From an uncultured Romboutsia sp. (lineage in GTDB: Bacteria; Bacillota; Clostridia; Peptostreptococcales; Peptostreptococcaceae), in the NCBI GenBank assembly GCA_937880075.1, contig CALFLM010000024.1:1-50871 (forward strand): a DNA stretch of 50,871 nucleotides, in the 5' to 3' direction. The position numbers were made by a program, and so were the translations under genes. Below the pieces are notes generated by a model, which worked only from the letters and a program-made list of their open reading frames with translations, had not been told where the DNA came from and ran no database searches. Positions 15,548 through 23,765 of this stretch are shown in pieces. The stretch's first letter is position 1; each line of letters begins with the position of its first letter.

Positions 15548-18500
15548 TTGAGCAATTTTGAGTTTTTACTAAATAAGAAAAATTTTGATAGTTTTAGTAA
15601 TGCATGTTTAGAAGCAGAAAAAAGTATATTAGTAAGTCCCTCAACTTGTGCAACTATCACAAGGAGGGCTTTAGAATTAGCTGTAAAATGGCTATATGCT
15701 AATGATAGTGATTTAAGAATACCTTATCAAGAAAATCTTAGCTCACTAATTCATAACAATAGTTTTGTAGAGCTTATAGATTATGATATGTTGCCTATGC
15801 TTAAATATATAGTAAAGCTTGGTAATGTATCAGTTCATACAAATCAAATAATAGAAAGAGAAGAAGCAATACTTTCGCTTCATAATTTACATCAATTTGT
15901 TGGTTGGATAGATTATTGTTATAGTGATAAATACACTGCAACTGACTTTGATGAAAGTTTATTACTTTACGGTGAAGAAAAAAGAACAAGACCAGAGGAG
16001 CTTAAAGACCTTTATGAAAGATTAAGCTCTAAAGATAAAAAACTTGAAGAAATGATAAAAGAAAATGAAAAGTTAAGAAAAGAATTAACAGAAAAGAGAA
16101 AATCAAATACTGAAAACTATGATTTTAAAGTTGATGAAATCAGTGAGTTTGAAACAAGAAAAAGATATATTGATTTAGAGTTAAAACTTGCAGGATGGGA
16201 ATTTAATAAAGACATTCGTGAAGAAGTTGAAGTTTATGGAATGCTTAATGCTAGTGGTGTAGGATATGTTGATTATGTTTTATATGGTGATAACGGAAAA
16301 CCTCTTGCAGTGGTTGAGGCAAAAAGAGTAAGCAAAGACCCAAAGGTAGGCTCTACTCAAGCTAAGCTTTATGCTGATTGTTTAGAGAAAAAATATAATC
16401 AAAGACCAATAATTTTTTATACTAATGGTTTTGAAACTTTTATATGTGATGATTACTCTGAAAGAAGAGTGCATGGTTTTTATAAGAAAAGTGAACTTCA
16501 ATTAATGATAGATAGAAGAATAACTAGAAAAAGTTTAAAAAATATAAAAATAAATGATGATATATCTAATAGATATTACCAAAAAGAAGCTATAACTTCA
16601 GTATGTGAAGCTTTTGAAAATAAGCAAAGAAAAGCTCTTTTAGTTTGTGCAACAGGGACAGGTAAAACAAGAACGGCAATTTCTATAGTTGATGTTTTAT
16701 CAAGATATAACTGGGTTAAAAATGTTTTATTCTTAGCAGATAGAAAGGCACTTGTTAAACAAGCTAAAAATAACTTTTCTAAGTTACTTCCAAATTTAGC
16801 TTTATGTAATTTATTAGATAGTAAGGATAATCCAGAAGAATCTAGAATGATTTTTTCTACTTATCCAACCATGATGAATGCTATTGATGACACTAAGTCT
16901 AAGGATGGAAAGAGATTATTTACACCTGGTCATTTTGATTTGATTATTATAGATGAATCTCACAGAAGTGTTTATAAAAAGTATAAGTCTATATTTGATT
17001 ATTTTGATAGTTATTTAATAGGGCTTACTGCTACTCCAAAGGATGAAATAGATAAAAATACTTATTCTATATTTGATATGGAAAATGGTGTTCCAACTTA
17101 TGCTTATGATTATGACAAAGCAGTAGAAGATGGATATTTAGTTGATTATACGACAATTGAGGTTAAAACTAAGGTTATGGAAGATGGTATAAAATATGAT
17201 GACCTTAGTGAAGAGGAAAAGCTAGAGTTTGAAGAAACTTTTAGTGCTGATGAAAATATAGATGATGAAATAGGAAATGCTGCTGTAAATGAATGGCTAT
17301 TTAATGCTGATACTATAGATTTAGTTTTAAATAAGTTAATGAATGAAGGTTTAAAAGTTGAGGGTGAAGAGAAAATAGGAAAGACTATAATCTTTGCTAA
17401 AAACACTAGACATGCAAAAGCTATAGTTGAAAGATTTAATATATTATATCCAAAGTATGGAAATGATTTTGCAAAGGCAGTTGATTATAGTATAGAGTAT
17501 GTAGATTCTATAATTGATGATTTTTCTGATAAAAATAAAAATCCTCAAATAGCAGTTTCAGTTGATATGCTTGATACTGGTATAGATGTACCTGAAGTTT
17601 TAAATTTAGTATTCTTTAAAAAGGTAAGAAGTAAAACTAAGTTTTGGCAGATGATTGGTCGTGGTACTAGATTATGCCCTGATTTACTTGGGGTAGGAAT
17701 GGATAAAGAGAAGTTTTTAATATTTGATTATGGTAATAACTTTGGCTTCTTTAGACTTAATCCAAAAGGATATGAAGGTGGAAAGCTTGAAACTCTTACA
17801 GAAAAGTTATTTAACATAAAGGTAAGCATTGTAAAAGAACTTCAAGATATTAGATATAGCGAAGATAATTATATAAAACTTAGAAAAGATTTATTAGATG
17901 AATTAATAAATGCTGTAAAGTCTTTAAATGAAGATAGTTATTTAGTTAGAATGCATTTAAAATATGTAGAGATTTATAAAAATGAAAGTGTATGGAATAC
18001 TATAGGGGCAGTTGCTCAAGACGATATAAGAAATCATATAGCTCCACTTATAACTTCATATGGTGAGGATGAGTTAGCTAAAAGATTTGATATTGTAATG
18101 TATAGTATAGCTTTAGCATATTTACAAAATAACAATGCAACTAAAGGGATAAAAAATGTAATATCAACAGCAGAAAAGCTTTCAAAACTTGGAACTATAC
18201 CAGAAGTGATGTCTCAAAAGCATATGATAGAAAAAGCTATGAGTGAAGAGTTTTGGGAAAGTGCTGATATATTTGAATTAGATGAAGTTAGAATAGCACT
18301 TAGAGATTTACTTAAATACATTGAAAAAGGAGGTCAAACAATATATTATACAGGTTTTTCAGATATGATTATAGCTGAGGAAACTAATAACTCTATGTAT
18401 AATGCAAATGACCTTAAAGATTATAAAAAGAAAGTAGAACATTACTTAAATAGCCATAAGGATGAATTAGCTATATATAAGTTAAGAAACAATAAAAAGA

Positions 18501-18883
18501 TTACTAAGAAAGATGTAGAAACTTTAGAAGAGATATTATTTAATCAATTAGGTAATCCTTCAGATTATGAAAAAGAGTTTGGTAAAACTCCTGTTACTCA
18601 ACTTGTTAGAAAGTTAGTTGGTCTTGATAGAAATACTGCTAATGAGGCTTTTTCAGAGTTTTTAAATAATGATAGCTTTAATTCTAAGCAGATACATTTT
18701 GTTAAGCTTATAGTTGATTATGTTGTTAAAAATGGATTTATAGAGGATAATAGGGTACTGATGGAAGATCCATTTAGAACAGTTGGTGGTATAATTGATT
18801 TATTTGAAAATCATGTTGAGGAAAGAAATAAGTTGATTATGACTATAAATGAAATTAAGAAAAATGCTTTGGAAATAAGTTAA
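15548..18883 (+). CDS. hsdR: Type I restriction endonuclease subunit with N-terminal DUF4145
   Basis: HsdR translocates DNA with ATP and cuts it far from the recognition site. The 1,111 residues hold a DUF4145 helical domain (about 20-125), a charged coiled coil (about 150-190) and an HsdR_N PD-(D/E)XK nuclease (about 200-320, with VDYVL and VVEAKR). The superfamily 2 motor has Walker A CATGTGKT near 367, IIDESHRS near 466, LTATPK, and GRGTRL. An EcoEI-type C-terminal domain follows. The start is TTG 15548, placed 5 bases after GGGGGAAG, with no nearby in-frame ATG that keeps DUF4145 whole. A clear terminator follows. Confidence 0.94.
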   Translation: MSNFEFLLNKKNFDSFSNACLEAEKSILVSPSTCATITRRALELAVKWLYANDSDLRIPYQENLSSLIHNNSFVELIDYDMLPMLKYIVKLGNVSVHTNQIIEREEAILSLHNLHQFVGWIDYCYSDKYTATDFDESLLLYGEEKRTRPEELKDLYERLSSKDKKLEEMIKENEKLRKELTEKRKSNTENYDFKVDEISEFETRKRYIDLELKLAGWEFNKDIREEVEVYGMLNASGVGYVDYVLYGDNGKPLAVVEAKRVSKDPKVGSTQAKLYADCLEKKYNQRPIIFYTNGFETFICDDYSERRVHGFYKKSELQLMIDRRITRKSLKNIKINDDISNRYYQKEAITSVCEAFENKQRKALLVCATGTGKTRTAISIVDVLSRYNWVKNVLFLADRKALVKQAKNNFSKLLPNLALCNLLDSKDNPEESRMIFSTYPTMMNAIDDTKSKDGKRLFTPGHFDLIIIDESHRSVYKKYKSIFDYFDSYLIGLTATPKDEIDKNTYSIFDMENGVPTYAYDYDKAVEDGYLVDYTTIEVKTKVMEDGIKYDDLSEEEKLEFEETFSADENIDDEIGNAAVNEWLFNADTIDLVLNKLMNEGLKVEGEEKIGKTIIFAKNTRHAKAIVERFNILYPKYGNDFAKAVDYSIEYVDSIIDDFSDKNKNPQIAVSVDMLDTGIDVPEVLNLVFFKKVRSKTKFWQMIGRGTRLCPDLLGVGMDKEKFLIFDYGNNFGFFRLNPKGYEGGKLETLTEKLFNIKVSIVKELQDIRYSEDNYIKLRKDLLDELINAVKSLNEDSYLVRMHLKYVEIYKNESVWNTIGAVAQDDIRNHIAPLITSYGEDELAKRFDIVMYSIALAYLQNNNATKGIKNVISTAEKLSKLGTIPEVMSQKHMIEKAMSEEFWESADIFELDEVRIALRDLLKYIEKGGQTIYYTGFSDMIIAEETNNSMYNANDLKDYKKKVEHYLNSHKDELAIYKLRNNKKITKKDVETLEEILFNQLGNPSDYEKEFGKTPVTQLVRKLVGLDRNTANEAFSEFLNNDSFNSKQIHFVKLIVDYVVKNGFIEDNRVLMEDPFRTVGGIIDLFENHVEERNKLIMTINEIKKNALEIS

Positions 18884-18885
18884 GA

Positions 18886-18922
18886 AAAAGAGATGTTAGT
18901 GAAATGCTAACACCTCTTTTTT
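18886..18922 (+). terminator. Terminator after hsdR
   Basis: AAAAGAG and TGTTAG pair with CTAACA and CTCTTTT around a short loop, followed by a T run. It closes the restriction-modification locus. Confidence 0.85.
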
Positions 18923-18981
18923 AATAGTTATCATTTATTCTTTATTAAAATTTACAACTTTGAAACAAGTCATATATTTTC

Positions 18982-19009
18982 TTGAAAAAAACACCTTGTA
19001 AAATAAAAT
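18982..19009 (+). promoter_or_regulatory. Putative promoter of the C39/two-component cluster
   Basis: TTGAAA at 18982-18987 with TAAAAT at 19004-19009 (16-base spacer), about 40 bases before the C39 gene. Confidence 0.45.
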
Positions 19010-19046
19010 TAATCAAATCAAACAAGGGAAAAGGACAGAAAATATT

Positions 19047-19862
19047 ATGAGCATAAGAAGAATAAATAGAAAATTACTTATAGGAGCAGCTACACTAGGA
19101 ATCGTATGTGTAGTAGGCTTGAATAAAAAAGATGCATCTAGCCGTTATAGTGAAGAAGTTAAATTAAATATATCAAACCAAATTGAACAATCAGGTAATA
19201 TAACATTAAAAGGTATATTAGAAAATGGAAAAGATAATCTAAATACTTATAAAATACTAGAAAATCCAACTTTATACCCAGAGGAACTTTTAGAATTAGC
19301 ATCAAAAAAACCAGAGGTAATAGATTTTGTTGCTGATTATCCAAATTACAAAGATAATAATAGAAAAAGTATATCTATAAAAAAAGACTATAAACCGGGT
19401 GAAATCCCTTTATTTATACAATGGGATGAAAGATGGGGTTATAATAAGTATGGAAATAATTTTATAGCTGTTAATGGATGTGGACCAACATCCTTAGCAA
19501 TGGTAGCAGTAGGTCTTACGGGAAATACAAATATAAACCCAATGGTTGTAGCTAATTATAGTGAAGAGAATGGTTATCTAGTAGATGGTGTAGGATCAAA
19601 ATGGTCGTTAATGACAGAAGGGGCTAAAAACTTTGGAATTGTAGGTACAGAAATACCTCTTAGTGAGTCTTCAATAATAAAAACTTTAGAAAAAGGACAA
19701 CCTATAATAGCAACTATGGCTCCAGGTACATTTACAACATCAGGACACTATATAGTACTGACAGGAGTAGATAGTGATGGTAAAATTAGAAGTGAACAAA
19801 CGTGGGATATAGATGTATTTTTAAAAGAAACTAAAAATCTATGGGCTTTTAAAGCTATGTAA
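19047..19862 (+). CDS. Exported C39-type papain-like protein, probably lacking its Asp site
   Basis: The 271-residue product has an N-terminal hydrophobic anchor (LLIGAATLGIVCVVGL) and a C-terminal C39_2 papain-like fold outside the membrane. It keeps the Cys motif NGCGPTSLAM (C145), the preceding IQWDERWG and the His motif GHYIVLTG (H234). In family members the next strand normally ends with a V-N-D-P-N-S-like segment that supplies the third catalytic residue. Here DSDGKI runs straight into RSEQTWDIDVF, so about 8-10 residues seem to be missing. It may be inactive or act as a binding domain. ATG 19047 has an AGGACAG-type site, and the histidine kinase follows after about 30 bases. Confidence 0.8.
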   Translation: MSIRRINRKLLIGAATLGIVCVVGLNKKDASSRYSEEVKLNISNQIEQSGNITLKGILENGKDNLNTYKILENPTLYPEELLELASKKPEVIDFVADYPNYKDNNRKSISIKKDYKPGEIPLFIQWDERWGYNKYGNNFIAVNGCGPTSLAMVAVGLTGNTNINPMVVANYSEENGYLVDGVGSKWSLMTEGAKNFGIVGTEIPLSESSIIKTLEKGQPIIATMAPGTFTTSGHYIVLTGVDSDGKIRSEQTWDIDVFLKETKNLWAFKAM

Positions 19863-19895
19863 AGGAAGCATAGAATAATAATGGGGTAAAATCAT

Positions 19896-21326
19896 ATGAA
19901 AATTTGGAAGAAAATATTCTTATACTCAGTTGTATTGACCATGGTACTTATTAATTTAGTTGGAATAATCATGATCAATAGTGTGCATAAAAAAAATTTA
20001 GATAGAGTAATAAGTGATACAATAAATATGCAAAGAAATATTTCTAACTCAATATACTTAAACTATGATATAAATGAATATAAATATCTTCAAAATTACG
20101 ATATAAGTGCATTGTTAAATATGATATTAAAAAACTATGTTTATACAGACCAAGGTGATATAAAAAATATACAAGTATTTGATGAAGATAAAAAAGTAGT
20201 AGCTTCGTTAAATAAATATAATAATAATTATGATATAAATGATATTTTAGTATCAAGTGGGAATGAAAGAGTTTTTAGTATAAGGAAAGTCAATAATGAA
20301 CGAGTGCTAATAGTATCTTCAGGAATAAAAATACAAGATAAAAATTTTAAATTAATCCTAACTAGAAGTATAGAATTTTTATATGAAGATATGATTAAAA
20401 ACTATAAAATTTTTATAATACTAGATATTATTATGAATGTACTTCTAATTATAGGTATGTATATAATATCTAGACAGATAACAAAACCTATAGTAAATTT
20501 AACCAATACATCAGTAGAGATAGCAAGTGGAGAGTACAGTAAAAGAGCAATAGTATTATCCCAAAAAGATGAAATTGGTATATTGTCACAAAATTTTAAT
20601 TTAATGATGGAAGTATTAGAATCAAAAATACAAGAGTTAAAAGATATAAATGATGAAAAAGAACGTTTCATAAATAATTTAACTCATGAGATGAAAACAC
20701 CGATAACATCTATAATTGGATATTCAGATATTTTATTAAAAGGAAATATCAATGAAGATATAAAGCTAAAATCATTAGATTATATAAATTCAGAGGCAAA
20801 AAGATTGGAAAATTTAAGTTCAGCTTTAATTAAGTTAACACTTATAAAAAATAATCACCCAGAAAAAGATATTATATCTATTAAGGAATGTATGAATAAT
20901 GTAAATAGATCATTAAGTTATAAGCTAAGAGAAAAAAATATAAATTTAAGTATAGATATAGAAGATGTAAATATAATAGCAGATAAATCACTTATAATTA
21001 TATTGCTTAGCAATTTATTAGAAAATGCAATAAAAGCATGTAATACAGATGGATATATTAAAATAAGTGGAAGGTTAGAGCGTAAAGGTGTATTCAATAT
21101 ATATATAAAAGATAATGGCAAGGGAATAGAAAAAGAGAATTTAGATAAAATTATGGAGCCTTTTTATGTAGTTGATAAATCAAGGTCTAGAAAAGATAAT
21201 GGTCTTGGTCTAGGTTTAGCAATATGTAAAGAAATATGTAAAATACACAATATTAAACTAAATATTATAAGTGAAGTAGATTTAGGAACAACTGTTACAT
21301 TAAGTATTAATATGGAGGGTAAATAA
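19896..21326 (+). CDS. Membrane sensor histidine kinase
   Basis: The 476-residue kinase has one membrane helix at about 8-28, an extracytoplasmic sensor of about 135 residues, a second helix at about 170-192 and a HAMP linker at about 193-245. The HisKA domain carries the phospho-acceptor H264 (FINNLTHEMKTPITS), and the HATPase domain has N box LLSNLLENAIKAC and G boxes DNGKGIEK and NGLGLGLAI. It should phosphorylate the response regulator at 21963. The unusual order is kinase, lipoprotein, regulator, with gaps of 1 and 2 bases, so all three are surely one transcript. The signal is unknown; envelope stress is plausible from the neighbours. Confidence 0.93.
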   Translation: MKIWKKIFLYSVVLTMVLINLVGIIMINSVHKKNLDRVISDTINMQRNISNSIYLNYDINEYKYLQNYDISALLNMILKNYVYTDQGDIKNIQVFDEDKKVVASLNKYNNNYDINDILVSSGNERVFSIRKVNNERVLIVSSGIKIQDKNFKLILTRSIEFLYEDMIKNYKIFIILDIIMNVLLIIGMYIISRQITKPIVNLTNTSVEIASGEYSKRAIVLSQKDEIGILSQNFNLMMEVLESKIQELKDINDEKERFINNLTHEMKTPITSIIGYSDILLKGNINEDIKLKSLDYINSEAKRLENLSSALIKLTLIKNNHPEKDIISIKECMNNVNRSLSYKLREKNINLSIDIEDVNIIADKSLIIILLSNLLENAIKACNTDGYIKISGRLERKGVFNIYIKDNGKGIEKENLDKIMEPFYVVDKSRSRKDNGLGLGLAICKEICKIHNIKLNIISEVDLGTTVTLSINMEGK

Positions 21327-21327
21327 A

Positions 21328-21960
21328 ATGAAAAAAATATATAATAATATATTTAAAATAAGTATACCTATATTCATGCTAATTATCTTAAGTGGATGTT
21401 CAAATCTAACTTATAAACAAGATAAAATATATACTGAAGATACACTACCTGCTTATGCAAAGAATGATATAAAAGAAAATAAAAAAAGCAACATAGGCAG
21501 AGAAGACGCCATAGAAAAAGCTTTAAAAGTACTTAATGAAGGGTTTAAAGAAAATTTAGATAGAGAGTCTTTATATGAGTCTATAAGTTTAGTTAATACA
21601 GGTGATAGTAATTTCTATTGGGATATTAATTTTATGGAAAAACAAAATGAACAAAAAAATAATAATTTTTATTATATAGGAGTAGATGCAGAACATGGAG
21701 ATATATTAGAAGTTATTATAAATAAATATAAGAAAGAAGAGACAAATACGGTTGAACATGAAGTGCTTATGACAGAAGAAATTAAATTAATTATAAGAAC
21801 ATTAACTTCTGTATTAAATATTAATTTAGATGATTATGAAATATTTATAAATGAAGATAATATAGAATTAATAGATCCAAAGAATAAAATAGTAAAACAT
21901 GTATTTGAAGTAGATAGAAATAGTAAAAAAATAACTAGGTATTATAAGGTGAGATATTAA
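21328..21960 (+). CDS. Lipoprotein with PepSY-like segment, partner of the two-component system
   Basis: The 210-residue product has a lipoprotein signal with lipobox ILSGC (C24 region) and so should be anchored on the outer face of the membrane. A segment from IGREDAIEKALKVL to YIGVDAEHGDILEVII resembles a PepSY-type fold, in which a helix precedes a strand pair ending in D-A-x-x-G-x-I-L. It lies between the kinase and its regulator with almost no spacing, which suggests it binds the kinase's outer domain or its ligand, much as accessory lipoproteins do in other Gram-positive signalling units. That role is inference. Confidence 0.75.
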   Translation: MKKIYNNIFKISIPIFMLIILSGCSNLTYKQDKIYTEDTLPAYAKNDIKENKKSNIGREDAIEKALKVLNEGFKENLDRESLYESISLVNTGDSNFYWDINFMEKQNEQKNNNFYYIGVDAEHGDILEVIINKYKKEETNTVEHEVLMTEEIKLIIRTLTSVLNINLDDYEIFINEDNIELIDPKNKIVKHVFEVDRNSKKITRYYKVRY

Positions 21961-21962
21961 AT

Positions 21963-22613
21963 ATGAATATATTAGTAGTAGAAGATGATGATGGAATAAG
22001 AGATTTAATTGAAATTAACTTAAGTATGGTTGGGTATAAAGTTTACACAGCTATAGATGGAGAAGAAGGAAAAAATATATTTCTTAAAGAAAATATAGAT
22101 TTGGCGTTATTAGATGTAATGCTTCCTAAAATAGATGGTCTCCAGTTAGTTGAAATAATTAAACAAAAAGATATACCTGTAATATTTATAACAGCAAAAG
22201 ATTCTGTATACGACAAAGTTAAAGGATTGAGGCTAGGAGCTGATGACTATATAGTTAAACCTTTTGAAAATATAGAGTTATTAGCAAGGATTGAGGCAGT
22301 AGCTAGAAGGTATTCAAAAAATGATAAAATAATAAAATTTAAAGATATAACTATATACACAGAAAAAAGAATAGTAAAGCAAAATGATAAGACTGTAGAC
22401 CTTACATTAAAGGAATATGAATTATTGCATTCATTTATACTAAATAAAAATATAGCATTGTCGAGAGAACAATTATTAGAGAATGTTTGGGGAATTGAAT
22501 ATATAGGAGAAACTAGAACTGTTGATATACATGTTCAAAGACTAAGAGAAAAGTTAAACTTGAAGGAAAATATAAAAACAGTATATAAAATAGGATATAG
22601 ATTAGAAGATTAA
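21963..22613 (+). CDS. OmpR-family response regulator
   Basis: The 216-residue regulator has a receiver domain with acidic pocket EDDD (residues 7-10), phospho-acceptor D51 (LALLDVMLP), the conserved Thr in FITAKD and Lys in DDYIVKPF. A C-terminal winged helix (about 120-216) follows, with TLKEYELL and RTVDIHVQRLREKL. It should bind direct repeats upstream of its targets, most likely including this cluster. It ends the transcript that contains the histidine kinase at 19896 and is followed by a strong terminator. Confidence 0.95.
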   Translation: MNILVVEDDDGIRDLIEINLSMVGYKVYTAIDGEEGKNIFLKENIDLALLDVMLPKIDGLQLVEIIKQKDIPVIFITAKDSVYDKVKGLRLGADDYIVKPFENIELLARIEAVARRYSKNDKIIKFKDITIYTEKRIVKQNDKTVDLTLKEYELLHSFILNKNIALSREQLLENVWGIEYIGETRTVDIHVQRLREKLNLKENIKTVYKIGYRLED

Positions 22614-22653
22614 AAGGTCTTCTTGGGCAAGGAATTGTCTAAGAAGACCTTTT
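22612..22653 (+). terminator. Strong terminator after the response regulator
   Basis: AAAAGGTCTTCTT at 22612-22624 pairs with AAGAAGACCTTTT at 22641-22653, a 13-bp stem that partly overlaps the stop codon. The T tract also makes it partly bidirectional. The following 200 bases to 22860 are AT-rich, with no feature I can support beyond a ribosome site. Confidence 0.9.
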
Positions 22654-22860
22654 GTGTACTAATGGAAATTTTATATAGAGAAGTTAAAATAAATTATATG
22701 AAAATTTACAAAATAGTATAATTAGCAAGTCAAGTTACTTAACAAAAAAATTATACTAATATGTGTATAATAATTATTAAAACATAAATAAGAACAATTT
22801 CCTAATATTTACATATGATATATAGAATAATATTTATATCATAAAAAGGGGGAGTCAACA

Positions 22861-23457
22861 ATGCAAAAAAATTATTGGAAAGAATATTGGGAAAGTTATT
22901 TTAATTTTATGGCTTTGTATCTTAGTGAGTTAAGAAAGGTATATCCTAATGTGGATATTAAACGTGAATACACAGAAGTTGCTAAATTATTCGAGCCTTC
23001 TATGCTTCCTGAATATTATGATGTTTATGATGAATATGATGATGAAGATAACAACTATTTACCACAATATAACGATCCACCTACTACACAACCTGGAGTT
23101 GGACAATCTCCGAATCCTTTTATATTGCCTGGAGTTGGGCAATTTCCGAATCCTTTTTTACCGCCTAGTGGAGGTAAACCTTCTAATCCTACTACACAAC
23201 CTGGAGGTGGACAATCTCCAACTCCTTTCATCTCACCTGGAGGAGGGCAATTTACTATAAATAACTGTAGAAGAATGGCAATAGTTAGAATAGTAATGAG
23301 AAGAGGTTTTACACCTTCTAATTTCTATATGATAGTAGATAGAGCTGATAATAGAAGTATTCAAGGATTTAGAATAGCTTGCGAAGGTGGTAGAATTAGA
23401 TTTGTACCAATGGCTGTAGACTATAGAAATATTAACTTTATAGAATGTGCATTTTAG
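22861..23457 (+). CDS. Pro/Gly-repeat protein, possibly a spore or surface component
   Basis: The 198 residues fall into three parts: an aromatic-rich N-terminus (YWKEYWESYFNFMALYL), an acidic Tyr-rich stretch (YYDVYDEYDDEDNNY, about 57-71), and a repeat region (about 73-136) of TTQPGxGQSPxPFI and PGxGQFP units. A conserved-looking C-terminal domain with RRMAIVRIVMRRGF and IQGFRIACEGG ends in a terminal ECAF. At the DNA level about 68 bases near 23078 recur near 23188, so the repeat has grown by duplication. There is no signal peptide. The make-up is like that of coat or exosporium proteins, but I do not recognise the family. ATG 22861 follows AAAAAGGGGGAGT. Confidence 0.7.
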   Translation: MQKNYWKEYWESYFNFMALYLSELRKVYPNVDIKREYTEVAKLFEPSMLPEYYDVYDEYDDEDNNYLPQYNDPPTTQPGVGQSPNPFILPGVGQFPNPFLPPSGGKPSNPTTQPGGGQSPTPFISPGGGQFTINNCRRMAIVRIVMRRGFTPSNFYMIVDRADNRSIQGFRIACEGGRIRFVPMAVDYRNINFIECAF

Positions 23458-23526
23458 ATAAATTTAAGTTTTAATAATAGTACGAAAAAGGTATTGATAA
23501 AAAAATCAATAACTCAGATTGTAGAC

Positions 23527-23572
23527 AAAATAGCCATTTATAACTTATATAAAATGGCTATTTTCTTTTTTA
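23527..23572 (+). terminator. Terminator, near-identical to the one at 28515
   Basis: AAAATAGCCATTT pairs with AAATGGCTATTTT around TATAACTTATAT-type loop bases, followed by a long T run. The same 50-base unit, including the flanking GATTGTAGA, recurs after the gene that ends at 28476. The rest of the gap to 23765 is T-rich and holds no other feature I can support. Confidence 0.85.
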
Positions 23573-23765
23573 CATATGGCTTATGTATAAGGTGATTATC
23601 TTTTTTTATAATTTTTCCATCTATGCCTTGTAATTAACTTTTTTTATTTTTATTTATTTTATTTTGATATACATTATTTTTTATATTATTTTAATTTTTT
23701 TAACTAATAACTTACTAGATATAAGAAATACTATGTATATGAGATAATAAATATAGGAGGGTAAA

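Noticed and set aside
22949..23260. A 103-codon Leu/Asn-rich frame inside the Pro/Gly-repeat gene
   Set aside because: It is a shifted reading of the repeat region, without a ribosome site, and the main frame has better composition.
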